Assembly (NCBI GenBank): GCA_032718475.1
Contig: JAUCBJ010004588.1
Span: 1-43,821, forward strand
Source: Nemertoderma westbladi
Lineage: Eukaryota; Xenacoelomorpha; Nemertodermatida; Nemertodermatidae
Length of the DNA: 43,821 bases
Direction: 5' to 3'
Part shown: positions 30,736 to 40,335 of the stretch, in pieces
Numbering within the stretch: position 1 is the first letter of the stretch
Layout: each line of letters begins with the position of its first letter
Program-made: the position numbers and the translations under genes
Notes under the pieces: model-generated
Told to the model about the DNA's origin: nothing
The model's input: only the letters and a program-made list of their open reading frames with translations
Databases searched by the model: none

Positions 30736-31616
30736 AATATAATAATCACCAAAATTTCCAAAATTTCAAGAATTTATTTACATTCAACTGCATCTAATCA
30801 GTGTTCCTGTATAGAGGCTGGTATTCCAACTCTGAATCATTATATTATAAGTGCTAGAAAGAATTATGATGCGTTTATTGAAATTAACAGATAGAGTGAG
30901 TTACCTATTTGTACTATATTTAATATGTGTAAGCTAGATAATACTCCCTGGTATAAAATGTTATATAGCTCTCTAGATTATAATGTATCTAATCCACTAG
31001 ATGTAATCCGTGCAAAAATTATAAATAAGCCTCATAATCTCTCTAAATTGATTACTTACCGGTCAGTTATCAATCCTTTACTCTCAGTGCATCCAATTTT
31101 TTGTATTATTATCCATCCTCGTTTACAAACGTGTTATATTTACTCGTCTCCGTGTAATCTCTCACAAACTGAAAGTGGAAAGTTGTCGATGGAGACGAAT
31201 TCCAGTTCCTTGACTCAGTATCGGTCCACGACTAAATGCATGTTCTACTCCAGTACCAACTAGCGGATTGTGTCAAAACAAAATATGTAAATTCTATAGA
31301 TTTTTTACGCATGGTGCTTTGGTTTTCTTATCCTATTTATCCATTATGCAACTGTAATAGTGATATCCTAGAGGTCTTCTAAAATGCATTTAATGTGTGT
31401 TTAATAACCAACTAACTTAAATCATTTTCCAACAAATTATTTATATAGTCTAGGTTTCCAATAAGTCCTCTAGTATTAAAACCTCCAAATTCAAAGTTTA
31501 TGCTGCGAAAACTTGATAGGATTAATGGCAATATTAGTGTAATTTAACAACTTATATTTAGGTCAGTGATATGATCCCTACTATATACTGCTTCTTTGTT
31601 GTATGTATTATTTTGT
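30736..31616. other. AT-rich unassigned stretch
   Basis: A + frame at 30925-31263 (112 codons, containing LDVIRAKIINKPHNLSKLI) might be another decayed retrotransposon C-terminus, but I cannot support that. No other features are visible. Confidence 0.35.
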
Positions 31617-31880
31617 GTATAGATGGATCCTACACGTCCGTGGGGCCTCCGCGCAGCACGAGGCTCAGTTATCAGATACATATTCTAATTGAGCAATTCT
31701 ATCACAAAATCTGCATTTAAGAAATTTAAACAAACCGTCAATAAGAATAAACCAATGAAGAGAGAAAAGTCCCCCCCCCCCCCCCCCCCCCTCCAACCTC
31801 CTCTTAATCAGCAAGACCGGACTGCACCACCCCAACCCAAAGGCGCACAGAGGATTAATGAAAGGCAGGGGTATTAACAG
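31617..31880 (+). repeat. Dispersed repeat, copy 1 (with poly-C tract)
   Basis: The block containing gtggggcctccgcgcagcac and cagttatcagatacat matches 43668-43735 closely. The following part, with a C-rich tract (31773-31792) and cttaatcagcaagacc, resembles 42400-42490. The class is unknown. Confidence 0.65.
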
Positions 31881-32811
31881 GAAATTTGTGTTTTAAATTT
31901 TAGGTGTAGAGGCGACCTAATTAGTAAAAAATAAGGATGAAATACTCAGGCAATCATTTTGCGAGATAAATAATAAGCAAGCTTAGTATGGCACCTGCCT
32001 ATTAGTGACTAGTAGTTTCTGCCTATGTCCTTACATATGCAATTACCCGTTGCGACGTAGTGGTGAGATGATTGGACTGGTTCCCAAACTATAGGCAATA
32101 TCAAGCATGCCAAAGGAATGAGGGAGCTGGAAGTATAGAGTGATGGAATGCATTTTGATAACTTAATTACGTTTAGATGAATTAAAAACACATTTCCTAA
32201 AGCAAATCACTTGAACTAATTAAAAACTATATGGTATGGGGATTACAGCTGTATAATTTTTAAGTATAATTATTTATATCTTTTACTATGAAATAATTAA
32301 TTTCCATTAAAAGTCATGTTGAAAATGCTGTTTTGCCCTAACCAACGTAATTAATTTTAATTTAATTAATAAACTGCTATTATCGTAGCTTCTCGAAGGC
32401 CACACGCAAATTACACTTGGCCTTACAACTTACCTTACACTTTACTTACACCTTACACTTACAACTTTTTCCAGACTACATGTGCACGAAGTTTGGATAG
32501 ATTTTATCCAGATTTGGATTTGGATGAAGTTATTATCGTTTAAAATTGAACACAACAGAACAACAGAGCGACAGAACGACATACACACCGATTGAGTTAG
32601 TGGTACCCATATGCTAAGCTCGCTTACTTTCGTGGCTCGCCCCACAATTTCATTATTATCAACAGTTGCATGCTCCAGGTAAGAGGCGGCTGTTATCCCA
32701 CCACATTTATTAAATATGGTACCTTCTTCCTTGGATAGGCATGTAATTAATGTCTGGTGTTGAATGCTGAGCCTGTGATACTTCCATCGATAAGGGTAAG
32801 TGTGAAGTAAA
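31881..32811. other. AT-rich stretch, no supported gene
   Basis: Near 32400-32460 a short ttacacttacaac word repeats several times. Otherwise I see nothing. Confidence 0.4.
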
Positions 32812-33065
32812 GTAAAAAAGTTAATTTTCTGCCGTTAGGCCAGGGATTACGCACAAAGTTGTGGAGGTCCCCCCAGAACTATACTCCCCAGAGAAAACTC
32901 CAGTACTCATTTAGTTACCACTTAAGGATGCAAGGCAGAGATGCCCCCTGGCTGGTCCCATCAAAGCATTCATGCCGAAACGAAAACTGTCCTGGTCCAT
33001 GCGGTGATTGAACCCACGACCTCCGAGAGATGTGAATTCAATGCAACAACTACACCAAGGTGGAA
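32812..33065 (-). mobile_element. tRNA-derived SINE, copy 2
   Basis: Reading the - strand from 33065, an A box (TGGTGTAGTTGTTGCAT) and a B box (GGGTTCAATCACC, about 50 bases later) are followed by a body matching 5215-5485. The copy ends at an A/T-rich tail (aaattaacttttttac). The promoter elements are better preserved here than in copy 1. Confidence 0.8.
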
Positions 33066-34098
33066 CCTGGTTCATTTGCATTCTTTACAAATTATAAGTG
33101 ATCGAAGAGTGTGTGACCATATTCCCATCCTTATGTTCATTAAAATCCATTGATGGGCCTGATGGTGTATGCAGTGATTTATAATTACTATTCTCATTGG
33201 CCTCCCCACTAAGAACCTCATACCTGTTGTATAAAGGGTTATTGGTGTTGATTACTCCCTAGGATGTGAGTCAGATGTTACCTTGTGATGCCGATCAGAG
33301 TGGTGGGTTCTACTGTTCTATGGTATTAGACTACTACTCCTACTCCTACTCCTACTACTAGTGTTCTATGGTATTGGATGTGAAAGAGCCTGTACTGAAT
33401 CTACTGTGCCACAGCTTGCAATCGTATGAGATAGATTTTGTTTGGGTAGAAATGTTCACCTGTGAATGCTTGGTGTCCTGATTGATTTGTCATCTCCACT
33501 AGTTGAAGCAGAATCAACCACTATGAAACTCTCTGGATCTGAGCTCGAGTCATCCATCACATCATTAATAGTACCTGAAGGATTGAGTTTGCAAGGTTGT
33601 GGTAGTGAAGGTGGCAGGTATGAAATCCTATCATATTGGTTTGATCTTGATTTCAACGTTTCACCTATGTTGTAGTATCATCCTTAGACATTTCTCATGA
33701 TTCAATTAGTCCTTAAGACACTTAAAATCTTTATTTAGCGTATCTTGATGTGTTTTATATTTACACATACATGTTTGGAGAACTGCTATTGTGTTGATGA
33801 AGTCTTGCCGTAGTCTGTCCGCAGAGACTGTAGTATCCTCAGTGCTCATGTATTTTTTAAGGCAACGCTTGCAGCTGTCTGTAACGCAGTTATTTTCCTT
33901 ACATCTATACAGCTCGTAAATATCAATTGCAATCTCTCTCGCAGAGACTCTAGATCACAATTGGAGGGTGTGGCACAGTTAATCGGAGACATTAGAAATT
34001 TAACATCCACAAATAAGTGTTCCCGCAAGCTACGATAGTCAATTGTGGAATTAAACGAATCGCATCCTGGCGAGGGTGTCGCTTAATCTGATGTATAG
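33066..34098. other. Unassigned stretch with a (CTACTC)n-like microsatellite
   Basis: A short actcctactcctactcctac run lies at about 33330-33358 between two copies of gttctatggtatt. A - frame at 33656-33456 (acidic, DDSSSDPESF) and another at 34028-33846 are not recognisable, but could be remnants of the older LTR element to the right. Confidence 0.4.
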
Positions 34099-34427
34099 AT
34101 GACCCATTTGTTAGGTTGCTTAATACGGCCAATATCTGTATCTGCTGGAACATTTCCTTTATTCGCTATTACTAATAGTATAAATGTAGACATTAAAATA
34201 TTAATGAAGACAATGAGAAGTCTATCGCCGAGAAGACCATTATTGTGTGATGAGATGCCCCAATACCCTTTACTTACAGGATCCGATTTGTTTTACATTG
34301 ATGGGAAAGTATATATGGCATAAGTTGACCGTTATTCAGGTTAGCCGATTGTTGTGTGTTATGGCACAAATTATCCCTGCAGTAGTGGTTTGATTATTAA
34401 AACATTACAGAAAATTTTGACGGTACT
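34099..34427 (+). pseudogene. Older Ty3-like integrase relic, left part
   Basis: The + strand reads PLLCDEMPQYPLLTGSDLF, then YIDGKVYMA, a stop, VDRYSG, another stop, and PIVVCY. Apart from the two stops this is the start of a retroelement integrase core ('DLF.....YM..VDRYSGWP'). It runs to the GTACT at 34423-34427, where the GC-rich element is inserted, and resumes at 39322. Its AT-rich composition contrasts with the inserted element. Confidence 0.7.
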
Positions 34428-34592
34428 TGTGGTGATACCGCGTGGCTCGCCCCATACTCAACACACTCAGACTCATAGGCCTACAGCAAGATACGGATCT
34501 CTGCTGATTGCTCGTAGCTGGTAGCTAGGGCTACATTCACATACATCTTTAGCACACTATTGTATTTGGTATGATATATCCATATCCATACA
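34428..34592 (+). repeat. 5' LTR
   Basis: Begins tgtggtgataccgcgtggct and ends ccatatccataca. It matches 39157-39316 with scattered differences, mainly around the stretches gctcgtagctggtagc and acattcacatacatc. Confidence 0.93.
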
Positions 34593-34654
34593 TGGCGCAT
34601 GTGTGTTGGTGCTGATCCTTCAGTAGCCATCACTTAGGCTAACCCACTGCAAGA

Positions 34655-37600
34655 ATGTCAAAGTCAAAGGGCAAGAAGTCTACCCCGCTACCTACAGGTT
34701 CCGACTCCGAGTCATCCTGTGGGGATAGCGGAGACACGATCGCGGCGATGGCGGCCTCTCCTACCCAGCCACCTTTCGCGGATCTGGTCCAACTTCTGGC
34801 CCAACAACAGGCTGACTCTGACGCTCGTTTGGCCCGGGTCCTCGCGCAGCAACAAGCGGCTTCCGACACCCGCTTAGCGCAGCTCCTCGTGGCCATGAAC
34901 CCCGCAGCGGCTGCGGGACGTGCGGATCCCGGTCCGGCACCGGCGGTCCCCAATGCGGACGTCCTCCCCATTCACCCGGCCCCGGCTCCCAGACGTCGGG
35001 TCATCGACATCGCCAGCCTCGAGCGCGTCGACAACGAGGTGGACTACGCTACCTTCCGCAGGTGGCGCCAAGCCTGGCGGGTCCACGCCCACCGCCAACA
35101 GATGGCGACGTTCCCCAACGTAGAGCAGGTGTACGCCCTCGTCTCTGCCCTCGGAAGCGGCCTCCAAGAGACGATCCGGGTCACGCTGCACCTCGACATC
35201 GACGACGATGCGACCACGCCGGAGTTGATCCTCGACCAACTCCAGGGCCACCTCCGCGCGAAGCGGAGCGTCGCGATCGACCGGATTAAGTTCCACGATC
35301 GGCGACAGGGCGCCAGCGAGTCCTTCGACTCCTTCCGTGTGGCCCTGGAGGAACTCGCCGACAACGCGGAACTGTGCGGCCACTGCCGCAACGAACAGAT
35401 AGTAACGCAGGTCCTCGTCGGTATCCGGTGCTCGGAGACCCGGACCGAACTCCTGAAGGTTCTCCCCCAGCCGACTCTCGAGGACTGCGTCAGGATCTGC
35501 CAGAGTGTAGAGGCGAGTGGGCGAAACGACTCGATCCTGGGGGGCGGGCAGCCTATCACTCAGGTGTCAGCCTACAAGCGCGGACGCCCATCCGCGTACA
35601 ACCGGCCGCGCAACGACGACCAGGGCCGAGCGCGAAGCGGGTCCAACCGCCGTCCCGATACCGACAAGGGATGCGACAACTGCGGCCGCCAACACGCCGC
35701 AGGACGCCCCAACTGCCCCGCTAAGGACGTCACGTGCCGCGGCTGTGGTAAACAGGGCCACTTTAAGGCGGTTTGCCGACAGGGTACCAAGGCGACCCAG
35801 AAACCCGGCCCCAAACCCAACAGGGTCTCCTCGATCATCCCGCGACTCGGGATCCGATCCGTCACGGCGACTCCCGCTACCTGCAGCCTCCGCTACATCA
35901 CGGTGGGACTCCACGACACCCGCCGGGACAAGGAACTCGGGACTATCCGGCACGCGCTCCCAGACAGCGGCGCCGCTGGAAACATGATGGGTCTGACCGA
36001 CTTCCACGGACTCGGAGGCGAAGATAAGGACCTCCTCCCGCACCGATCAACCGACGACTTCACCGCGGCGAATAAACTCCCACTCGAGACAGTTGGTCGA
36101 CTCCCGGTGCGGGTAAACTACGACGGCGCCTCCGCCACAACGGAGATCTATATCTGTCCCGACATCGATGGTCTCATCCTCTCTCGGGCGACGATAACCA
36201 ACCTCGGGATCCTCCTGCCCAACTTCCCGGTGAGATGCTGTTCCCCGGGCGGCGCCCCGGTAGCCTCCATCAGCGACGCTACGCCGGATCTCCGCGTCGA
36301 CGATGTTCCGCGGATTCGGGAGGATCTTCTCGCCGAGTTTAGCGACGTCTTCGACGACGCCTCGCTACCCCTCGACACGATGAGCGGGCCGCCGATGCGC
36401 ATCGAACTCAAAGAAGGGGCGACTCCCTTCCACGCAAACGGTGCCCGGCCCATCCCCCACGCCATCCGGGATGACGTTAAGAAACTCCTCGACAAACTCG
36501 AGCGACGCCACGTCATCGAGCGGGTCACCGAACCTACGGATTGGGTTCACCCGATGACGGTGGCTCTGAAGCCCAATGGGAAGTTGCGTCTGTGCGTCGA
36601 CCTGCGACACCTCAACTCGCAGGTGCGACGCCCATACTACCCGTCCCCGAACCCGAGAACGGTCGTCTCCGACATCGACACGTCGTCCAAGTTCTTCTCT
36701 GTGTTCGACGCGGCCTCGGGGTACTGGCAGGTTCCTCTCGAACCAGAATCGCAGCTCCTCACTACTTTCATAACTCCGTGGGGGCGGTATAAACATACCA
36801 GGAGCGTAATGGGACTCGTCTCCAGCGGGGACGAGTTCAACCGCCGAGGCGACGAAGCACTCCTCGGACTTCCACAACTCGCTAAAGTCGTCGACGACTG
36901 CCTCCTCCACAACGCCTCCCTCGACGGACATGTGGCCAGCGTCCGCGCCTTCCTGCAGCGGTGCAGGGAGCACCACATAACTCTCCACCCGGACAAGGTG
37001 CAGTTCGCACAATCCGCTGTGAAGTTCGCCGGCTACATCGTGGGGGCTACCGGGATCCAGGCCGACCCCGACAAGGTCCGGGCCATCTCCCATTTCCCCC
37101 GCCCCACGAACTTAACCGACCTCCGCAGCTTCATCGGCCTGGTCGAACAGCTGGCCCCGTTCACAGCGGACATCGCCTCCACCCTGGGCCCATTGCGGCC
37201 CCTCCTGAGCACCAGGAATACGTTCCTTTGGAACGAGGACCACGAGCGCGCCTTCCAGGCAACCAAGGACGTCCTGCTGTCCCCAGCAGTCCTCGCACCC
37301 TACGACGCAACCAAGGAGACGATGCTCCAGACGGACGCGTCCCGACTACGCGGCCTCGGATACGCCCTCCTACAGCGACACGGCGCCGACTGGCGACTCG
37401 TGGAGTGCGGATCGCGGTTCGCTACCGAGACGGAATCTCGGTACGCGATGGTGGAGTTGGAACTACTCGCGGTAGTGTGGGCAACCGAGAAATGTCGTCT
37501 ATACCTCCTCGGCCTCCCACAGTACACCCTAGTGGTCGACCACCAACCCCTGGTCACTATTATTGACCGCTACACCGTCGACGCAACCGACAATACACGC

Positions 37601-38035
37601 CTCCAGCGCCTCAAAACGCGACTCCTCCCCTACTCCTTCAAGACGGTGTGGCGCAAGGGAAAGGAGCACCGCATTCCGGACGCGCTCTCCCGGTCCCCCG
37701 TGGACGACCCCTCCCCGCGGGACGTAGTCGACGATGGCGAGATGGCGTACTGTCTCCACTCGATCACCGCGTCCACGGCGGCCCAACTCGACGACGAGCT
37801 GGACCGCCTCGCTGACCCGGTTCTACTCGCGCTGTCGCGGACAGCCGACGCCGACACCAACTACACTGCGTTACGGTCGGCCATCGAGACGGGTTTTCCC
37901 GCCCACAAACCCAACGAGGGCGCTCTGGCCCCCTATTGGTCCATCAGAGACTCCCTCACCACGGACCAGAGTCTCGTCCTGTTGGGGCAACGAATCGTCG
38001 TCCCGACGGAGTCCCGTCGCGACATCCTACGATGA
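34655..38035 (+). CDS. Ty3-type gag-pol polyprotein, cut by an in-frame TGA in integrase
   Basis: The ATG at 34655 opens 1126 codons without a gag/pol frameshift. Residues 1-110 are low-complexity with Gln/Ala-rich repeats. Residues about 115-290 are the capsid-like gag region. Two Cys-rich knuckles follow at about 339 (CDNC) and 361 (CRGCGKQGHFKAVC). The protease has DSGA at about 437. The RT has LRLCVDLRHLN at about 644, FDAASGYWQVPL, and the active site VVDD at about 745, a variant of the usual YVDD or YLDD. RNase H starts with LQTDAS near 891. The frame then stops at TGA 38033-38035, just before the integrase zinc region, which continues in the same frame. Either this copy is defective or readthrough would be needed. 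Antisense long frames are GC-composition artefacts. Confidence 0.92.
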   Translation: MSKSKGKKSTPLPTGSDSESSCGDSGDTIAAMAASPTQPPFADLVQLLAQQQADSDARLARVLAQQQAASDTRLAQLLVAMNPAAAAGRADPGPAPAVPNADVLPIHPAPAPRRRVIDIASLERVDNEVDYATFRRWRQAWRVHAHRQQMATFPNVEQVYALVSALGSGLQETIRVTLHLDIDDDATTPELILDQLQGHLRAKRSVAIDRIKFHDRRQGASESFDSFRVALEELADNAELCGHCRNEQIVTQVLVGIRCSETRTELLKVLPQPTLEDCVRICQSVEASGRNDSILGGGQPITQVSAYKRGRPSAYNRPRNDDQGRARSGSNRRPDTDKGCDNCGRQHAAGRPNCPAKDVTCRGCGKQGHFKAVCRQGTKATQKPGPKPNRVSSIIPRLGIRSVTATPATCSLRYITVGLHDTRRDKELGTIRHALPDSGAAGNMMGLTDFHGLGGEDKDLLPHRSTDDFTAANKLPLETVGRLPVRVNYDGASATTEIYICPDIDGLILSRATITNLGILLPNFPVRCCSPGGAPVASISDATPDLRVDDVPRIREDLLAEFSDVFDDASLPLDTMSGPPMRIELKEGATPFHANGARPIPHAIRDDVKKLLDKLERRHVIERVTEPTDWVHPMTVALKPNGKLRLCVDLRHLNSQVRRPYYPSPNPRTVVSDIDTSSKFFSVFDAASGYWQVPLEPESQLLTTFITPWGRYKHTRSVMGLVSSGDEFNRRGDEALLGLPQLAKVVDDCLLHNASLDGHVASVRAFLQRCREHHITLHPDKVQFAQSAVKFAGYIVGATGIQADPDKVRAISHFPRPTNLTDLRSFIGLVEQLAPFTADIASTLGPLRPLLSTRNTFLWNEDHERAFQATKDVLLSPAVLAPYDATKETMLQTDASRLRGLGYALLQRHGADWRLVECGSRFATETESRYAMVELELLAVVWATEKCRLYLLGLPQYTLVVDHQPLVTIIDRYTVDATDNTRLQRLKTRLLPYSFKTVWRKGKEHRIPDALSRSPVDDPSPRDVVDDGEMAYCLHSITASTAAQLDDELDRLADPVLLALSRTADADTNYTALRSAIETGFPAHKPNEGALAPYWSIRDSLTTDQSLVLLGQRIVVPTESRRDILR

Positions 38036-39091
38036 CTCCACGCGCCGCACCAGGGTGTGGAGAAAACGCTCCGGCGCGCCCGCCAGTGCGTCTACTGGCC
38101 GGGCATTACCAATGACGTCAGGACCACCGTCACTGCGTGCGGCGCCTGTATGGACCACCGGTCCAGCCAGGCCAAGGAACCCATGGCCACGGCCGACGCC
38201 CCAGCAACCCGCCCCTTTGAGTCAGTCTCAGGGGACTTCTTCGCCCTCAACGGGAAGGACTTCCTGGTGCTCGTCGACCGCTACTCCGGGTGGCCCGAGG
38301 TGCACCCCTTCACCTCCTCCCCAACAGCAGCAAAGACGGCGGACAACCTGCGGGAACTATTCGTTCGGTTCGGGGTCCCCACCCACTTCCGGTCCGACGG
38401 CGGCACTCAGTTTACCGCCGCCTCCTTCATCGACTTCCTCCACGACTGGGGGGTAATCCCGGTGACGTCATCACCAGAATACCCCCAGGGAAACGGCCTC
38501 GCAGAGTCCGCCGTCAAGGCCATCAAGGGCCTCCTTAGCAAGACCGGCGGCTCCACAACGAATCCGCGGTTCCAGGAGGGGCTCCTGGAACTCCGCAACT
38601 CCCCTCGGGAGCACGGGAAGTCACCGGCCGAGATCCTCTTTGGCCACCCAAGGCGGACGCGGGTTCCCACGCACCACTCGGCATTCGCGGCAACCCACCA
38701 GGCAACGCGGGCGCACCTGGACAAGGTCCTCCCCTCACTACAGGCGGCGCAAGTCAGGCGCTACAACCAGGGCACCAAGGCCCTGACACCCCTTCCCCTG
38801 GGAACACCTGTCCGCATACAACACCCCACCACCAAGCGCTGGGACCGCACGGGTGTGGTAGTGGAAGTTGCGCCCAACCGCAAATACAGGGTTCGAACAC
38901 CCTCGGGACGCACCCTGGTCCGCAACCGCGCGCCCTTCTATTGCCAGACACCTCGGCGCCACACCTGGAACCGCAGCTGGCTCCAGAACCAGCGCCACCA
39001 CCACCGCGGCCACCACGCACCGTCACGTGGAGCCCAGAGCTCGAAACTCAGGTGGAGCCCCCGCGGCGCAGCTACCCACGGCGGGTGAGAC
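38036..39091 (+). pseudogene. Ty3-type integrase, separated from pol by one stop
   Basis: Same frame as the preceding ORF. The H-H-C-C zinc region (HAPHQG, then CGACMDH) is followed by the catalytic core with GDFFAL, RSDGGTQF and NGLAESAVK (D, D and E positions), and then a basic DNA-binding C-terminal part (TTKRWDRTGVVVEV). Near 38930 the frame appears to shift. The neighbouring frame gives a Pro-rich tail ending PRRVRRPPRRL and a TAG at about 39108, more usual for this group than the His/Arg-rich end read in the current frame. So there are two lesions, one stop and one probable indel. No restored protein is given. Confidence 0.85.
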
Positions 39092-39146
39092 GCCCACCCC
39101 GCAGACTATAGACTGATAGCATTGCCAGCACTACGGTGTCAATGCT

Positions 39147-39156
39147 AGAAAGGGGG
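39147..39156 (+). promoter_or_regulatory. Polypurine tract
   Basis: The purine run agaaaggggg lies immediately before the 3' LTR, the standard site of plus-strand priming. Confidence 0.8.
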
Positions 39157-39316
39157 TGTGGTGATACCGCGTGGCTCGCCCCATACTCACACACTCAGAC
39201 TCATAGGCCTACAGCAATATACTGATCTCTGCTGATTGCTCGTGCTGCTAGCTAGGGCTACATTACATACTTTTAGCACACTATTGTATTTTGTATGATA
39301 TATCCATATCCATACA
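39157..39316 (+). repeat. 3' LTR
   Basis: Partner of 34428-34592, followed by the GTACT duplication. Confidence 0.93.
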
Positions 39317-39321
39317 GTACT

Positions 39322-39420
39322 GGAATCCCAAATATAATAAGGACTGAGTTTCCTCAGTTTGACAACTTTCTGAGAAATTGCAATATCACAAAGTTTATCA
39401 GTGCCCAATTATTCTCAAAG
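39322..39420 (+). pseudogene. Older Ty3-like integrase relic, right part
   Basis: Directly after the target duplication the + strand reads GIPNIIRTE and then FDNFLRNCNITKF. These resemble the 'G.P..I.TD....F' segment of an integrase core, the part expected next after 34427. The relic dissolves after about 30 codons. Confidence 0.6.
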
Positions 39421-39789
39421 TAATGGTTTGGCACAATCGAGCGTAAATTCGATGAAGAACCATATTTATACCTGTAATGATAATGATTCTGGATTCTCTA
39501 CGTGAATTTTGGAATTTAGAAATACCCCGCGCCATTTACGGAAGCCTTTGCTTGGATAAAATGATATTAGAAGAACCGGAATCAAAAACATCGAAAGTCA
39601 AGTTTGCCACAAAGTATATGAAGTTTATACTTTGAGAACTTAGCTCCTGCGAAGTCAATTCCCAGGCGGCGTAATAGAAAAATTAAAACTATATATTAAC
39701 TCTCAAACTGTTTCTAGCTTAACCCTATTAGTACCGGGCTATAAAATGTTGTACAAATACCGGATGGGGTCATAATGATATGATATGAT
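39421..39789. other. AT-rich stretch, no supported gene
   Basis: Nothing recognisable is seen. Confidence 0.4.
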
Positions 39790-40335
39790 AATGGGGTTAT
39801 AACCCTCACAAACCCGTGTAACGCAAGAAACAAGGTGACACAATCAATTGATCAAAATTTGGTGCTAGCACCACATTTTGCAACCACTTCCGAAAAATAC
39901 AAGTTTGATATGTCTAGTTCGATAATTATATATTCCATTGAATTCAGAACAGCCATAAACCTCCAAAACGCAAGAAATAAATTGTCACAAGCAATTTTAT
40001 CTATTGAATGGATTTTCAAAATTTAGTGCTAGCACCAAAATTTGCACACAGCACCGAAAAATACAAGTTTGATACGCTTGATGCAACTCGTATATATTCC
40101 ATCGACACCAGAACCCCAAAAACCCCAATTGCGTAAAAAATAAGTTTCAATCAATCAATTTAAAAAATTGACATATTTCAAAATTTGGTGCTGGCACCAA
40201 AATTTGGCACCCGCCAAAAAAACAAGTTTAAAATTTCTAAATCAATTTATATGAATTCCATCCAATTTCTAACACCAAAAAACCGGTGTAAATCAAAAAT
40301 AGAGATGTTACAATTCATATTTAATGAAATGATTT
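39790..40335. repeat. Diverged tandem repeat, about 163-bp unit
   Basis: The anchor ggtgctagcacc occurs at 39861, 40025 (agtgctagcacc) and 40187 (ggtgctggcacc), giving spacings of 164 and 162 bp. Within each unit gaaaaatacaagtttgata-like and tatattccat-like words follow in the same order. Three or more highly diverged units are present, so this is an old satellite-like array. Confidence 0.8.

Larger units (their letters stand above)
34428..39316 (+). mobile_element. GC-rich Ty3-type LTR retrotransposon, complete
   Basis: The element starts TGTGG and ends ATACA. It has LTRs of 165 and 160 bp, a polypurine tract before the 3' LTR, and a 5-bp GTACT duplication on both sides (34423-34427 and 39317-39321). 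The order protease, RT, RNase H, integrase places it in the Ty3 (Metaviridae) group. The LTRs differ at roughly a dozen sites or small indels, so the insertion is not recent. The bases after the 5' LTR begin TGGCGC, which could start a primer-binding site, but the match to a tRNA beyond six bases is unconvincing. The internal region is far richer in GC than its surroundings. Confidence 0.95.

Noticed and set aside
34639-39026. Many long antisense and alternate-frame ORFs
   Set aside because: They lie over the GC-rich gag-pol frame, where stops are rare by composition. None shows a domain.
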